A stretch of 64,000 nucleotides of DNA from Microbacterium sp. NC79 (GTDB taxonomy: Bacteria; Actinomycetota; Actinomycetes; Actinomycetales; Microbacteriaceae), in assembly GCF_019061125.1 (NCBI RefSeq), contig NZ_JAHQYI010000001.1, positions 1,488,001 through 1,552,000 on the forward strand, written 5' to 3'. Below are positions 1 through 8,555 of the stretch, in pieces. The notes under the pieces are model-generated. The model was not told the origin of the DNA, searched no databases, and saw nothing but the letters and a program-made list of their open reading frames with translations. Position 1 is the stretch's first letter; each line of letters begins with the position of its first letter. Made by a program: the position numbers and the translations under genes.

Positions 1-1
1 T

Positions 2-334
2 CTGCTGAGCGGCCCGAAAGACTGTGACGACGAAGAGAAGTCGAAGCAGAACTCGAGCGATCCCCAGCGCGACATGAACGCACAGCGGGAACAAATGGAA
101 CAGCGCCTGCAAGACAAGCAGGAACAGCAAAAGCAGAAGCAAGAAGGCCCCGAGGGCGAGCAACCGCAGCAGCCCGACCCTGGCACAGGCGAACAGGAAA
201 CCGACCAAGGGCCAGGTCAAGAGCAGCTCGACGAAATTGAGCAGCGGCTTGGCCAGGGTGAGCGCGACCGCGATGACATGGGCCGCGACGAAGACGACCC
301 GTGGAACGATTACGAAACGGACAAGCCATGGTGA
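2..334 (+). CDS. C-terminal part of a protein with a Gln/Glu/Asp-rich tail (partial)
   Basis: The frame is open from the left edge of the window to a TGA at 332-334, so only about 110 C-terminal residues are visible. They form a low-complexity, highly charged tail rich in Gln, Glu, Asp and Pro with no folded domain. The stop lies inside the start region of the next gene (ATGGTGA), so the two are translationally coupled. The tail could belong to a secreted or membrane protein such as a VWA- or TPR-type protein, but nothing visible proves this. Function unknown. Confidence 0.6.
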   Translation: MLSGPKDCDDEEKSKQNSSDPQRDMNAQREQMEQRLQDKQEQQKQKQEGPEGEQPQQPDPGTGEQETDQGPGQEQLDEIEQRLGQGERDRDDMGRDEDDPWNDYETDKPW

Positions 335-1422
335 TTCCCGGCGAGGCGACCTCGAACCGGTATGTCGCCAACAGCGACGGCGCTCCCCCGGTGCCACCAC
401 CCGGTGGTTACCGCGGTGCCCAGCGCAACCGCACGCCACAACTGCCACCCGGTGCTCCCACGCCGCCTCGTGGTTCCGCTGATGCAAAGAAAAAGCGAGT
501 GTGGATGGGACGCGCGGCGCTCATCGTCGCTATCGCTTTCGCCATCATGCTGCTCATTGTGTGGAACGTTGGCGGAAGCCACACCCTTTACGGCTTTAAC
601 ATGCTTGCCGTGCAGATCGCCGTGCTGGCGTTTATCCTTGTCGCTCTCTTTACCCCTGGTGCCCGGAAGTGGGCCTCAGGTGCGCTCGCTCTCAGCCTCT
701 TGATGAACGTCGCGACGGTCGGTGCGGCTGGGGCCGTCACGAGCGCGTACACCGGCAATTACGAGAACCTCAAGAGCGACGAGCAGAAGTTCTGGGAGAA
801 GTACCCGGGCATCAAAGACCAGGAGCCTGTCTACCTGATCGGCGCATCCAGCGTTGAGGAGTACAAGGCGGACGCCGACGAGCTTCTTCTCAGCGTGCGA
901 GAACGCCTCACAACGGACTTCGGGTTCACCTGGACAGACCCCACAGATGACATGCGCCGCCCCATCCGCAATGGTTATGGCGGGGAATCGTGGTTCTTCA
1001 CGTACACGAGTGAAAAGTGGATGACGAATGAGGCTGTGCATGGTGTCTCCGATAAGACCGCTGTGGTGAACAGCATCAATAGCGTGGTGGACGAGTTCGG
1101 GTATGACGAGCTGTACTCGCTGACGCAACCCGGGTACCGCGATGACAAGGTGCTGGAACAGCTCTATGGTTCCGCCGAACCGACAGAACAGGTGATCTGG
1201 GAGTTCTATACGGGCGACTATGACGCCAACTTCACGCTGTATGTGCAGATCGTTGACTTGAGCATGGACAACGCAGACGGCACCTTCCGCAAGGATCGCG
1301 AAGACTGGAACAAGCGCAGCGGCGAACCGCTGGAGGGCGTCAACATCTATGTCGTCACCGGGCCCACCATCAGCGAGGCAGATGAAGCCGCATTCGACGA
1401 GCTTCTCGACGACTACAAATAG
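328..1422 (+). CDS. Hypothetical membrane protein
   Basis: This 364-residue protein has a Pro-rich cytoplasmic N-terminus (about residues 1-50), three closely spaced hydrophobic segments (about 60-85, 93-115 and 122-145) and a soluble C-terminal domain of about 220 residues rich in Asp, Glu, Tyr and Trp. I do not recognise the family. ATG at 328 (or GTG at 331) overlaps the stop of the upstream gene, so they form one operon. The C-terminal domain probably lies outside the membrane. A strong terminator follows the stop directly. Confidence 0.7.
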   Translation: MVIPGEATSNRYVANSDGAPPVPPPGGYRGAQRNRTPQLPPGAPTPPRGSADAKKKRVWMGRAALIVAIAFAIMLLIVWNVGGSHTLYGFNMLAVQIAVLAFILVALFTPGARKWASGALALSLLMNVATVGAAGAVTSAYTGNYENLKSDEQKFWEKYPGIKDQEPVYLIGASSVEEYKADADELLLSVRERLTTDFGFTWTDPTDDMRRPIRNGYGGESWFFTYTSEKWMTNEAVHGVSDKTAVVNSINSVVDEFGYDELYSLTQPGYRDDKVLEQLYGSAEPTEQVIWEFYTGDYDANFTLYVQIVDLSMDNADGTFRKDREDWNKRSGEPLEGVNIYVVTGPTISEADEAAFDELLDDYK

Positions 1423-1423
1423 A

Positions 1424-1459
1424 CGCGAAAAGGCCCCGATTTCTCGGGGCCTTTTCGCG
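1424..1459. terminator. Bidirectional intrinsic terminator
   Basis: A perfect 14-bp stem (1424-1437 with 1446-1459) has an 8-nt loop and A/T-rich flanks inside the arms. It lies between the rightward membrane-protein gene and the leftward tRNA array, whose last tRNA ends at the next base, so it can end transcription from both sides. Confidence 0.85.
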
Positions 1460-1535
1460 TGGAGCGGATGACGAGACTCGAACTCGCGACCCTAACCTTG
1501 GCAAGGTTATGCGCTACCAACTGCGCTACATCCGC
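1460..1535 (-). tRNA. tRNA-Gly(GCC), copy 1, encoded CCA
   Basis: The minus strand folds into a cloverleaf with acceptor GCGGATG/CATCCGC, anticodon loop TTGCCAA (anticodon GCC) and the GGTTCGA-like T loop. The 3' CCA is encoded at 1460-1462. It is the last member of the array Gly-Cys-Val-Gly and abuts the terminator. Confidence 0.95.
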
Positions 1536-1536
1536 G

Positions 1537-1608
1537 TGGGCGATACTGGGATCGAACCAGTGACCTCTTCCGTGTCAGGGAAGCGCGCTACCGCTGCGCC
1601 AATCGCCC
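1537..1608 (-). tRNA. tRNA-Val(GAC), copy 1
   Basis: Minus-strand cloverleaf with acceptor GGGCGAT/ATCGCCC and anticodon loop CTGACAC (anticodon GAC). No CCA is encoded. A second Val(GAC) gene with a different acceptor stem lies at 6540-6611. Confidence 0.95.
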
Positions 1609-1622
1609 GGATTGACTGAGTG

Positions 1623-1696
1623 TGGAGGTGGCGACGGGATTCGAACCCGTGTAAACGGCTTTGCAGGCCGGTGCCTAGCCGCTCGGCCACGCCACC
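1623..1696 (-). tRNA. tRNA-Cys(GCA), copy 1, encoded CCA
   Basis: Minus-strand cloverleaf with acceptor GGTGGCG/CGCCACC and anticodon loop CTGCAAA (anticodon GCA). CCA is encoded at 1623-1625. A second Cys gene with an altered acceptor stem and no encoded CCA lies at 6637-6707. Confidence 0.95.
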
Positions 1697-1742
1697 AAAT
1701 AGAAAGAAAACCCCGGGTTCCCCGCAGGGATCCTCTAACTCG

Positions 1743-1815
1743 AGCGGATGACGAGACTCGAACTCGCGACCCTAACCTTGGCAAGGTTATGCGCTACCAA
1801 CTGCGCTACATCCGC
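1743..1815 (-). tRNA. tRNA-Gly(GCC), copy 2
   Basis: First tRNA of the leftward array. Its body is the same as copy 1, but no CCA is encoded. The CTCGAG sequence beside its 3' end recurs beside copy 3 at 6759. Confidence 0.95.
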
Positions 1816-1950
1816 GTGCTCCCTTTCGGGAACGTGTTCGAGCTTACCGGAAAATTGCACGGTGACGCGAAACCCTCCGCGCCGCGCGTGTCGCCTACGT
1901 AACTGAATCTATGCAGGAGAATCTTTCCCAGCGAGTGGGGGTACCCTGGA

Positions 1951-3426
1951 ATGATGCCTTCCTCGCATCATGACGCTGTTTCTCCCGCCACGCCAAAGAA
2001 AACGTTCTTTGGCCAGCCTCGCGCCCTTGCGAACGTTTTCGGCGTCGAGATGTGGGAGCGCTTCAGCTTCTACGGCATGCAGGGCATCCTTGCCATCTAC
2101 CTGTACTACTCCGTTGTCGACGGCGGCCTCGGGATCGACCAATCCGTCGCGCTCGGCATCGTCGGCGCATATGGCGGCGCGGTTTACCTCTCCACGATTG
2201 TCGGAGCATGGGTCGCCGATCGACTGTTCGGCGCGGAACGCGTGCTGTTCGGCAGCGCCATTGTCATCGTTGCGGGCCACCTCGCCCTCGCACTCATCCC
2301 CGGCGTGCCCGGCGTCGCCGTCGGCCTCATTCTCGTTGCCCTTGGTTCCGGCGGCTTGAAGGCCACCGCGACCGCCGTGGTCGGCACGCTGTATGCATCC
2401 GACGACACGCGCCGCGACGCCGGCTTCTCGCTTTTCTACCTGGGCATCAACCTGGGTTCCTTCTTCGGCCCGCTCCTGACCGGACTCCTGCAGAGCCGCG
2501 TCGGGTTCCACTGGGGCTTCGCTTTGGCGGCACTCGGTATGGTGGCCGGGCTCGTGCAGTACTCCTTCGGCCGCAGTAAGCTCCCCGAGGCCGCGCGCGT
2601 TGTTTCCAACCCACTTCCCAAGAGTAAGTACCCGGTCGTTGGCGGCATCGTCGCCGTTGCCATTGCTGCGATCGCAGCTCTCGTGCTCGGCGGCATCATT
2701 CGCGCCGACAACCTCGACCTCGTCGTCATTGTCGTCGTCATCGCGGCAACGCTCGCCTACTTCACCCTGATTACGACCTCCGCCAAGGTGACGCGCGACG
2801 AGCGATCGCGCGTGTTCGGGTTCATCCCGCTGTTCATTGCCTCCGTCGCGTTCTGGTCGCTGTATCAGCAGCAGTTCACCGTGCTCGTGCTGTATTCAGA
2901 CGTGCGCCTGAATCGCTCGCTGTTCGGCTGGGAGATGCCGGTGTCGTGGGTAAACTCCATCAACCCGGTGTTCATCATCCTGCTGGCCGGCGCCGCCGCG
3001 GCCCTGTGGACCAAGATGGGCGCGCGTCAGCCTTCCACGCCGGTGAAGTTCGCGCTCGGCACCGCCCTCGTCGGCGTCGCGTTCCTCCTGTTCTTGCCCG
3101 TGGCGAATGGCGCCGCGCACTCCACGCCACTGCTGTGGCTGGTGCTCATCCTGCTGGTGTTCACGATTGCCGAGCTGCTGCTCTCCCCCGTCGGATTGTC
3201 GGTGACGACGAAGCTTGCACCCGCTGCGTTCCACACGCAGATGATCGCGCTGTTTTACCTGTCCATCTCGCTCGGTACCGCCGTAGCTGGTGCGCTGGCG
3301 CGCTTCTACGATCCGACCAACGAGGTTCCGTACTTCCTCTTCCTCGGTTGCGTGGCTATCGGCATCGGCGTTCTCCTGCTGATCAGCGCACGCCCCGTTC
3401 TGCGGCTCATGAAGGGCGTCCGCTAA
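1951..3426 (+). CDS. POT/PTR family oligopeptide:proton symporter
   Basis: This 491-residue, highly hydrophobic protein is a proton-dependent oligopeptide transporter of the inner membrane that imports di- and tripeptides. Near the N-terminus it carries the family ExxERFxxYG signature (Glu33, Glu36, Arg37, Tyr41, Gly42), followed by about 14 membrane segments and the DRLFGxxR loop typical of PTR2 proteins. Its length fits bacterial POT proteins. Two consecutive ATGs (1951 and 1954) could start it. It is a single gene between the tRNA array and an MFS gene. Confidence 0.9.
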   Translation: MMPSSHHDAVSPATPKKTFFGQPRALANVFGVEMWERFSFYGMQGILAIYLYYSVVDGGLGIDQSVALGIVGAYGGAVYLSTIVGAWVADRLFGAERVLFGSAIVIVAGHLALALIPGVPGVAVGLILVALGSGGLKATATAVVGTLYASDDTRRDAGFSLFYLGINLGSFFGPLLTGLLQSRVGFHWGFALAALGMVAGLVQYSFGRSKLPEAARVVSNPLPKSKYPVVGGIVAVAIAAIAALVLGGIIRADNLDLVVIVVVIAATLAYFTLITTSAKVTRDERSRVFGFIPLFIASVAFWSLYQQQFTVLVLYSDVRLNRSLFGWEMPVSWVNSINPVFIILLAGAAAALWTKMGARQPSTPVKFALGTALVGVAFLLFLPVANGAAHSTPLLWLVLILLVFTIAELLLSPVGLSVTTKLAPAAFHTQMIALFYLSISLGTAVAGALARFYDPTNEVPYFLFLGCVAIGIGVLLLISARPVLRLMKGVR

Positions 3427-3519
3427 CCGGACTAAAGTTGTTCGCGCGCTCCGCGCATTTGTGTGCATCTACCTGTCACTGACAAGGCGGCACGAAACCG
3501 TCATCAAAGGAATGCACAC

Positions 3520-4749
3520 GTGACTCACTCCCCCGCTGAACCCACGAGCCTGATCGCTCAAACCGGGCGAGCGTATTTCCCGATCGCCCTCATCGCCCGA
3601 TTGCCGTTCGCGATGAATGTGGTTGGCGTGCTGACGCTCGTGGTGGCAGCCCGCGGCTCGATCGCGACAGGTGGATTAACGGCAGCGGCTGTGGGGCTCG
3701 GAACCGCGGTGGCCGGCCCGCTGTTGGGTGCGGCTGCCGACCGCTTCGGACAGCGGCACGTCATGCTGCTTTCCGGCATCGCAAACGCCCTCGCTCTCGT
3801 GCTGATGTCGTGGATTGCGTTCGCGCCGGTCGCAGACTCATGGTTGCTTGCGGTGGCGGTGCTCGTCGGCGCAAGCGCACCGCAAGTGGGTCCGCTGTCG
3901 CGTACGCGCCTGGTGGCGTACATCACACGCATGCCCAAGGAGACTCGAGGCAAGACGATTCAAGGCGTTCTCGCGTATGAGTCGGCCGTCGATGAGATCG
4001 TGTTCATTTTCGGTCCGGTGCTCGTCGGCCTCCTCGCCACGACGATGAATCCTGCCGCGCCTCTCATCGGCGCCGCGGCCCTGACCCTCGTGTTCGTGTC
4101 GGCATTCGCGCTGCACCACTCGGCCAATGTCTCGATCACACGAACAGACGCCAGCGCCCGCGTGGAGCAAGCACCGGCACGCGAGCTGTACCGGTTCCGA
4201 ATCCTCGTTGTCGTGCTGGGCATGCTCGCGACGGGCCTGTTCTTTGGTTCCGCTCTCACATCCCTCACCGCGTGGATGGAAGATCGTGGCGCGGCCGAGC
4301 AGACGGGCTTGCTCTATGGCCTGATGGGCGTCACGAGCGCCGTGCTTGCGCTGAGCTTTGCGTTCTTCCCCGCGCGATTCACATTCAGAGCGCGCTGGCT
4401 CACGTTTGCCGCGATTATGACGGCTGGGTCGGTGCTCATCGCAACCGCCGACACCGTTCCCACCATGATGATCGCACTCGCCGTTACCGGTATTGGTGTG
4501 GGGCCCGTCATCGTCAACGCGTATTCGCTCGCCACCGAACGCACCCCGCGAGGACGCTCGGCCACCGTCATGACAATGCTTGGTTCCGCCGTCGTGGTCG
4601 GACAGTCATCAGCCTCCGCCATTGTGGGTGCCGTCGCGGAGTCGTCGGGTACCGCCATCGCCCTGTGGGCAACAGTCGTAAGCGCGTTTCTTCTCCTGCT
4701 CCTGGGCGTCATGAACGCGCTACTGCGCACACCGCTTCCCACCCGCTGA
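3520..4749 (+). CDS. MFS transporter, drug-efflux type
   Basis: A 409-residue major facilitator with about 12 hydrophobic segments in two halves and an Arg-rich loop after the second helix (AADRFGQRH, the MFS motif A position). The substrate cannot be inferred; the general look is that of small-molecule or drug efflux permeases. I chose GTG at 3520, which has AAAGGA about 9 nt upstream, over a longer frame opening at 3463 that starts with polar residues unlike any MFS N-terminus. Confidence 0.8.
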   Translation: MTHSPAEPTSLIAQTGRAYFPIALIARLPFAMNVVGVLTLVVAARGSIATGGLTAAAVGLGTAVAGPLLGAAADRFGQRHVMLLSGIANALALVLMSWIAFAPVADSWLLAVAVLVGASAPQVGPLSRTRLVAYITRMPKETRGKTIQGVLAYESAVDEIVFIFGPVLVGLLATTMNPAAPLIGAAALTLVFVSAFALHHSANVSITRTDASARVEQAPARELYRFRILVVVLGMLATGLFFGSALTSLTAWMEDRGAAEQTGLLYGLMGVTSAVLALSFAFFPARFTFRARWLTFAAIMTAGSVLIATADTVPTMMIALAVTGIGVGPVIVNAYSLATERTPRGRSATVMTMLGSAVVVGQSSASAIVGAVAESSGTAIALWATVVSAFLLLLLGVMNALLRTPLPTR

Positions 4750-5101
4750 TCGACACGCGCCCCGCGTTCTGACGGCGGCCTCGCCGCTCCTCGAATTGGG
4801 GCTCGAGCGCGCCCCCGGAACGTTGAGGCGTGCACCCTGGTTGTGCAGGAACCGCCGCCTACCTGCCGGCCGTATTGCACGGTTCCGTCGGCGTGTTGCC
4901 CCTTCCGCGCCCGCATTGCGGGGCGGGTGAAACCAATCTGGCCCGTTTTGGCACGGTAGCGTGGGGCGTAGGCGGTTCGCACCGCTTCGACAGAGACGGG
5001 AGCAACCGCCCGCGCGCCTCGCCAGCGCCGGTGTCCTCAGCCCCCTAACGGCCCGACCTGTCGGCGATCACATCACGACGACAGCAGAAAGAGGCCTCGT
5101 C
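4750..5101. other. Gene-free gap
   Basis: About 350 bases between the MFS gene and the lipoprotein gene. I see no plausible gene, no strong hairpin and no repeat. The promoter and ribosome-binding site (AGAAAGAGG) of the lipoprotein gene lie at its right end. Confidence 0.5.
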
Positions 5102-5968
5102 ATGCGCGCCTTGACGAAAAAGTCCATCACAATGATCGCGGCAGCGGGAGTAACGCTCCTGGCCGCGCTCACCGGTTGCTCGGCCACGAGCGAGCCGGAA
5201 CCGGCCGCGTCAACAGTGGCGGCAGCCCCGGCACCAGAAACCCCTGCCCCAGAAGAATGCTCAGGACTCACCGGCATCGAAGCTCTTGAAACCTGGGCGA
5301 ACGAGGTTGAGACCACCCGCACGTGGGATGTGGCAGGCGAGTACAGCGATGTCAGCGGCTACGACGAGTGCGCAGAACTGTCGTACATCGTGCTGCGTCC
5401 TGCGGAGTGCTGCACCGTGTTCGAGATCACGCCCGTGATGTTCTTCAATCGCGGTCAATTCATCTCCGCAGCGACGGTGACTGACCGCGCACAGGCGCGA
5501 ACCCCTGAGGCCGCTACGGAACGTATTGACGACAGCACGATCGCCCTGACCTTCGCCGTGCCGGGCGGCGCGAACGTGCCGCCGATCCTCACCACGACGA
5601 CGTATACCTGGGATGAGGCTACGAGCGCTGTGGTCGCAGAAGACCTCGAGCCAGCAGCGGAACCTCGTGCCGACAGCACCGTCGACGGACGTTGGTGCCC
5701 CACCGCCGAAAGCAATGATCGCTACGGGTGCGTTACGGTCACCCTGCCCACCGCCACCTACGACAACGGCAATATCGTCGATCTCACCGGTGGAGGGGAC
5801 CAGAACGCCGACGGCGGCACGCAATTCTCTGTGCCCGGCGCGCCTTTCGGCACGTTCTATCCGGCAGGAACCACGATCGATCTCCCCGATTACTACACCG
5901 GGGCGGATTTGCCAGACCAAGACCGCATCTGGAACGGCCAGACCGCCGTCATGCTGGTGCGCGACTAG
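5102..5968 (+). CDS. Hypothetical secreted lipoprotein
   Basis: This 288-residue protein has a Lys-containing N-region, a hydrophobic core and a lipobox LTGC with the lipidated Cys at residue 26, so it should be anchored outside the membrane. An Ala/Pro/Glu-rich linker follows (about 27-50), then a domain of about 235 residues that contains a Cys-Cys pair and is rich in Asp and Thr. I do not recognise the domain. The start at 5102 is supported by AGAAAGAGG upstream. It appears to be a single-gene unit. Confidence 0.75.
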   Translation: MRALTKKSITMIAAAGVTLLAALTGCSATSEPEPAASTVAAAPAPETPAPEECSGLTGIEALETWANEVETTRTWDVAGEYSDVSGYDECAELSYIVLRPAECCTVFEITPVMFFNRGQFISAATVTDRAQARTPEAATERIDDSTIALTFAVPGGANVPPILTTTTYTWDEATSAVVAEDLEPAAEPRADSTVDGRWCPTAESNDRYGCVTVTLPTATYDNGNIVDLTGGGDQNADGGTQFSVPGAPFGTFYPAGTTIDLPDYYTGADLPDQDRIWNGQTAVMLVRD

Positions 5969-6092
5969 CTCGCTCACCGACTACCCCGCGCGTCTTTCCG
6001 CGAGCCGGGCTCACGGGAAGACGCTGAATCCCCTCGCCCGCGTGCACTCCGTTCACGTGGGCGAGGTCAGAGACGACGACACTGCGCTCGAG

Positions 6093-6157
6093 GTCGGAGA
6101 CGGCGTCACGTGGTCGGGGTCGGAGACGGCGTCACGTGGTCGGGGTCGGAGACGGCG
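6093..6157. repeat. 26-bp tandem repeat, 2.5 copies
   Basis: Two exact 26-bp units (6093-6118 and 6119-6144) and a partial third (6145-6157). The unit contains the CACGTG hexamer. It lies directly upstream of inverted-repeat element copy A. The period is not a multiple of three and no gene is present, so it is non-coding. Confidence 0.9.
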
Positions 6158-6192
6158 CTGCCAACTGCCCGCACGACGGCCGACATGCACAC

Positions 6193-6345
6193 GTCAATCC
6201 AGTTATGCATGAGTCAATCCAGTTATGCATGAGTCAGTTCAGTTACGCATGAGTCAAACGCCCAAACCGCGCGAAAGCACGGCGTGTCGAGGCCGAATCG
6301 CCTCTTCACTCATGCAGAACTGAGAACGCTCATGCATAACTCGGG
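6193..6345. repeat. Nested inverted-repeat element, copy A
   Basis: The left side has three 20-bp units built on CAGTTATGCATGAG (6193-6212, 6213-6232 and 6233-6252, the third divergent). The right side has the reverse complement twice (about 6309-6322 and 6329-6342). The roughly 55-bp core contains GGCGTGTCG followed by GGCCGA. Related elements lie at 47339-47461 and about 56239-56358. A single right-arm-like half-site lies at about 6883-6896. I do not recognise the family; it may be a small non-autonomous mobile element or a structured RNA. Confidence 0.75.
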
Positions 6346-6506
6346 CGCGCGGCGGTCCGGGGGTGTCGCGGAACATCGAGCATGCAGCTCCGACGACCTG
6401 CCGTTGACTGGTCCGCCTGCCACACGAGATACCAATCGATAGCGCTCCTTTTGGTCTAGAGCCCAGAGGACGACCAGCCTCGGCCACTCACCATCCGGAC
6501 AACGCA

Positions 6507-6534
6507 AAAACCCCCTGATTTCTCAGGGGGTTTT
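6507..6534 (-). terminator. Intrinsic terminator of the second tRNA array
   Basis: A perfect 12-bp stem (6507-6518 with 6523-6534) with a 4-nt loop and a run of U on the leftward transcript. It lies just past tRNA-Val(GAC) copy 2. Confidence 0.85.
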
Positions 6535-6539
6535 GTCTG

Positions 6540-6611
6540 TGCGCGATACTGGGATCGAACCAGTGACCTCTTCCGTGTCAGGGAAGCGCGCTACCGCTGC
6601 GCCAATCGCGC
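6540..6611 (-). tRNA. tRNA-Val(GAC), copy 2
   Basis: Minus-strand cloverleaf with the same anticodon arm and T arm as copy 1, but the acceptor stem is GCGCGAT/ATCGCGC. The base change is compensated on both sides, so the tRNA should be functional. Confidence 0.95.
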
Positions 6612-6636
6612 CCAATGGGGCTATTTAGTTTTGTTG

Positions 6637-6707
6637 AGGTGACAACGGGATTTGAACCCGTGTAAACGGCTTTGCAGGCCGGTGCCTAGCCGCTCGGCCA
6701 TATCACC
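6637..6707 (-). tRNA. tRNA-Cys(GCA), copy 2
   Basis: Minus-strand cloverleaf with anticodon GCA. The acceptor GGTGATA/TGTCACC differs from copy 1 and contains one G-U type pair. No CCA is encoded. It is the middle gene of the second array. Confidence 0.93.
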
Positions 6708-6758
6708 GTGTGTGGCTCAAACCACGCGCGATGTTCTCCGAAGAGAATCTCACACTCG

Positions 6759-6831
6759 AGCGGATGACGAGACTCGAACTCGCGACCCTAACCTTGGCAA
6801 GGTTATGCGCTACCAACTGCGCTACATCCGC
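6759..6831 (-). tRNA. tRNA-Gly(GCC), copy 3
   Basis: First gene of the second leftward array. The 73-nt tRNA appears identical to the Gly copies at 1460 and 1743. The flanking CTCGAG also matches copy 2, which points to duplication of the array. Confidence 0.95.
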
Positions 6832-6977
6832 ATTTTCGCCCCGGTGTCCCGGCGCTCTATCGAGAATAGCCGACATCATCCGTCATGCAAAACTGAGCGC
6901 GACCCGCGCGTGTCTCCGTGTTGATTCGCACAGCCGTTCCGGTGTGGGATATGCTCTTAAACCGAACCCAGTTTCTG

Positions 6978-7053
6978 GGGCGATTGGCGCAGTTGGTAGC
7001 GCGCTTCCTTCACACGGAAGAGGTCGTCGGTTCGAGTCCGGCATCGCCCACCA
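6978..7053 (+). tRNA. tRNA-Val(CAC), encoded CCA
   Basis: Plus-strand cloverleaf with acceptor GGGCGAT/ATCGCCC, anticodon loop TTCACAC (anticodon CAC) and CCA encoded at 7051-7053. It faces away from the second array and ends at its own terminator. Confidence 0.95.
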
Positions 7054-7056
7054 CTA

Positions 7057-7088
7057 GCCCGGACAGGTCCTTCCTGCCGGGCATTTTT
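7057..7088 (+). terminator. Intrinsic terminator of tRNA-Val(CAC)
   Basis: A GC-rich stem (GCCCGG-CAGG paired with CCTG-CCGGGC, one bulged A) is followed by five T at 7084-7088, just past the tRNA. Confidence 0.85.
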
Positions 7089-7232
7089 ACGCCTGCAGAA
7101 ACGTCGCGCTCTCCCCCCCTGTTGCCGCCGCGCGGTATAAAAATCACACACGTCAATTACTATTCCTGAGAAACATATTTGAGCGTCATAACATTCTGAA
7201 GAATGCATGATTTGCCCCGGTAGGGTTTGAAT

Positions 7233-8555
7233 ATGCGCCGCACCAAACGTTCCGTTCTCATTGTGGTTGGAACCCGCCCAGAAGCCATCAAAATGATGCC
7301 TGTCATCCTCGCGGTCAAGCAATCTGAGCACCTGACCCCGGTTGTCATCTCCACGGGGCAACATTCAGAGCTCGTCGCCGAGGTTCTCGGTTTCGTGGGT
7401 ATCACCCCTGACGTCACACTCCAGATTCGCGACGATGAACGAACGCTTAACGGCCTTTTCAGCGCCGTCATGCGGGGCCTCAACTCCTACGTCACCGAGA
7501 CCTACGGCGAGAACCCAGGCGCAGGCGCTGGTGCCTACAACGACCACTTCCCGGTGGCTACGCTCGTACATGGCGACACCTCCAGCGCCGCCGCCGCCGC
7601 GCTGGCATCGTTCCACCTCCACATCCCGGTTGGGCACGTTGAGGCGGGCCTGCGTACTTCAAACACGCTTTCCCCCTTCCCGGAAGAACTCAACCGCCAG
7701 CTCATATCGCGTATCGCCGTGGCGCATTTTGCTCCGACACCAAACAATGCAGAAAACCTCCTCCGCGAAGGTGTGGCGCTTGGTCGCGTTCTGATCACCG
7801 GAAATACCGCAATCGATGCGCTGCAACTCGTCGCGGAACGCAAGCTGCCCTACGGCATGCCTGAACTCGAAGCGCTCGAGGACGATGAGTCGCGCCGCGT
7901 CGTCGTAGTCACTGCACACCGCCGAGAGAACTGGAACGGCGGCATCGCACGCATCGCCTCCGCTGTGCGCATTCTGGCCGAGTCTCACGAAGACGATCTG
8001 TTCGTGGTTTCCCTGCACCCCAATCCCGCGGTCGCTGATGTCTTCCGTGCGGAGCTGACGGGGCTGCACAACGTGATCATGGTCAAGCCCATGCGATACG
8101 GCGCGTTTGCGCGACTGCTTGAGCGCGCCTACATCGCGATTACCGATTCCGGTGGCATCCAAGAAGAAGCACCTGCGTTGGGCACTCCGGTGGTCGTGGT
8201 GCGTGAAACCACTGAGCGCCAGGAGGGTGTGGACGCCGGAACCGTGAAGCTGGTGGGCACAAATACTGCAGATATCGTCGCGGTCGCAGGCGAGCTGCTC
8301 GACAACGCTGAGGCTCATGGCCGCCAGGCTGGCCGCAGGAACCCGTACGGCGACGGTTATGCCGCACAACGTATCCTCGCGGCATGCGAGCACATTGCCT
8401 ACCGTGGTGACGCGCCACAGTCTCTCGTCACCGGTTTTGATCGCAACGTGATCCTGCGTGCGGCCGGCTACCTAGAGGATCCGGCCGACGTGCGTCACGA
8501 AGAAGAAGTCCAAATGGCGCACACCCTCGTCGGAGATCTCTCCGACAATGCCTGA
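7233..8555 (+). CDS. wecB: UDP-N-acetylglucosamine 2-epimerase (non-hydrolysing)
   Basis: This 440-residue cytosolic enzyme interconverts UDP-GlcNAc and UDP-ManNAc, giving ManNAc units for surface polysaccharide. It shows the family hallmarks GTRPEAIK near the N-terminus, HVEAGLRT, TAHRREN and SGGIQEEAPALG, and it is slightly longer than typical WecB. I chose ATG at 7233 because TAGGG lies 7 nt upstream; a TTG at 7227 is the alternative. It overlaps the next gene by 8 bp, so epimerase and glycosyltransferase are made together. Confidence 0.92.
   Translation: MRRTKRSVLIVVGTRPEAIKMMPVILAVKQSEHLTPVVISTGQHSELVAEVLGFVGITPDVTLQIRDDERTLNGLFSAVMRGLNSYVTETYGENPGAGAGAYNDHFPVATLVHGDTSSAAAAALASFHLHIPVGHVEAGLRTSNTLSPFPEELNRQLISRIAVAHFAPTPNNAENLLREGVALGRVLITGNTAIDALQLVAERKLPYGMPELEALEDDESRRVVVVTAHRRENWNGGIARIASAVRILAESHEDDLFVVSLHPNPAVADVFRAELTGLHNVIMVKPMRYGAFARLLERAYIAITDSGGIQEEAPALGTPVVVVRETTERQEGVDAGTVKLVGTNTADIVAVAGELLDNAEAHGRQAGRRNPYGDGYAAQRILAACEHIAYRGDAPQSLVTGFDRNVILRAAGYLEDPADVRHEEEVQMAHTLVGDLSDNA

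Noticed and set aside
1460..6831. tRNA genes as prophage or island attachment site
   Set aside because: No integrase or phage gene lies next to either array, and the repeat is the whole array rather than the 3' end of a single tRNA.
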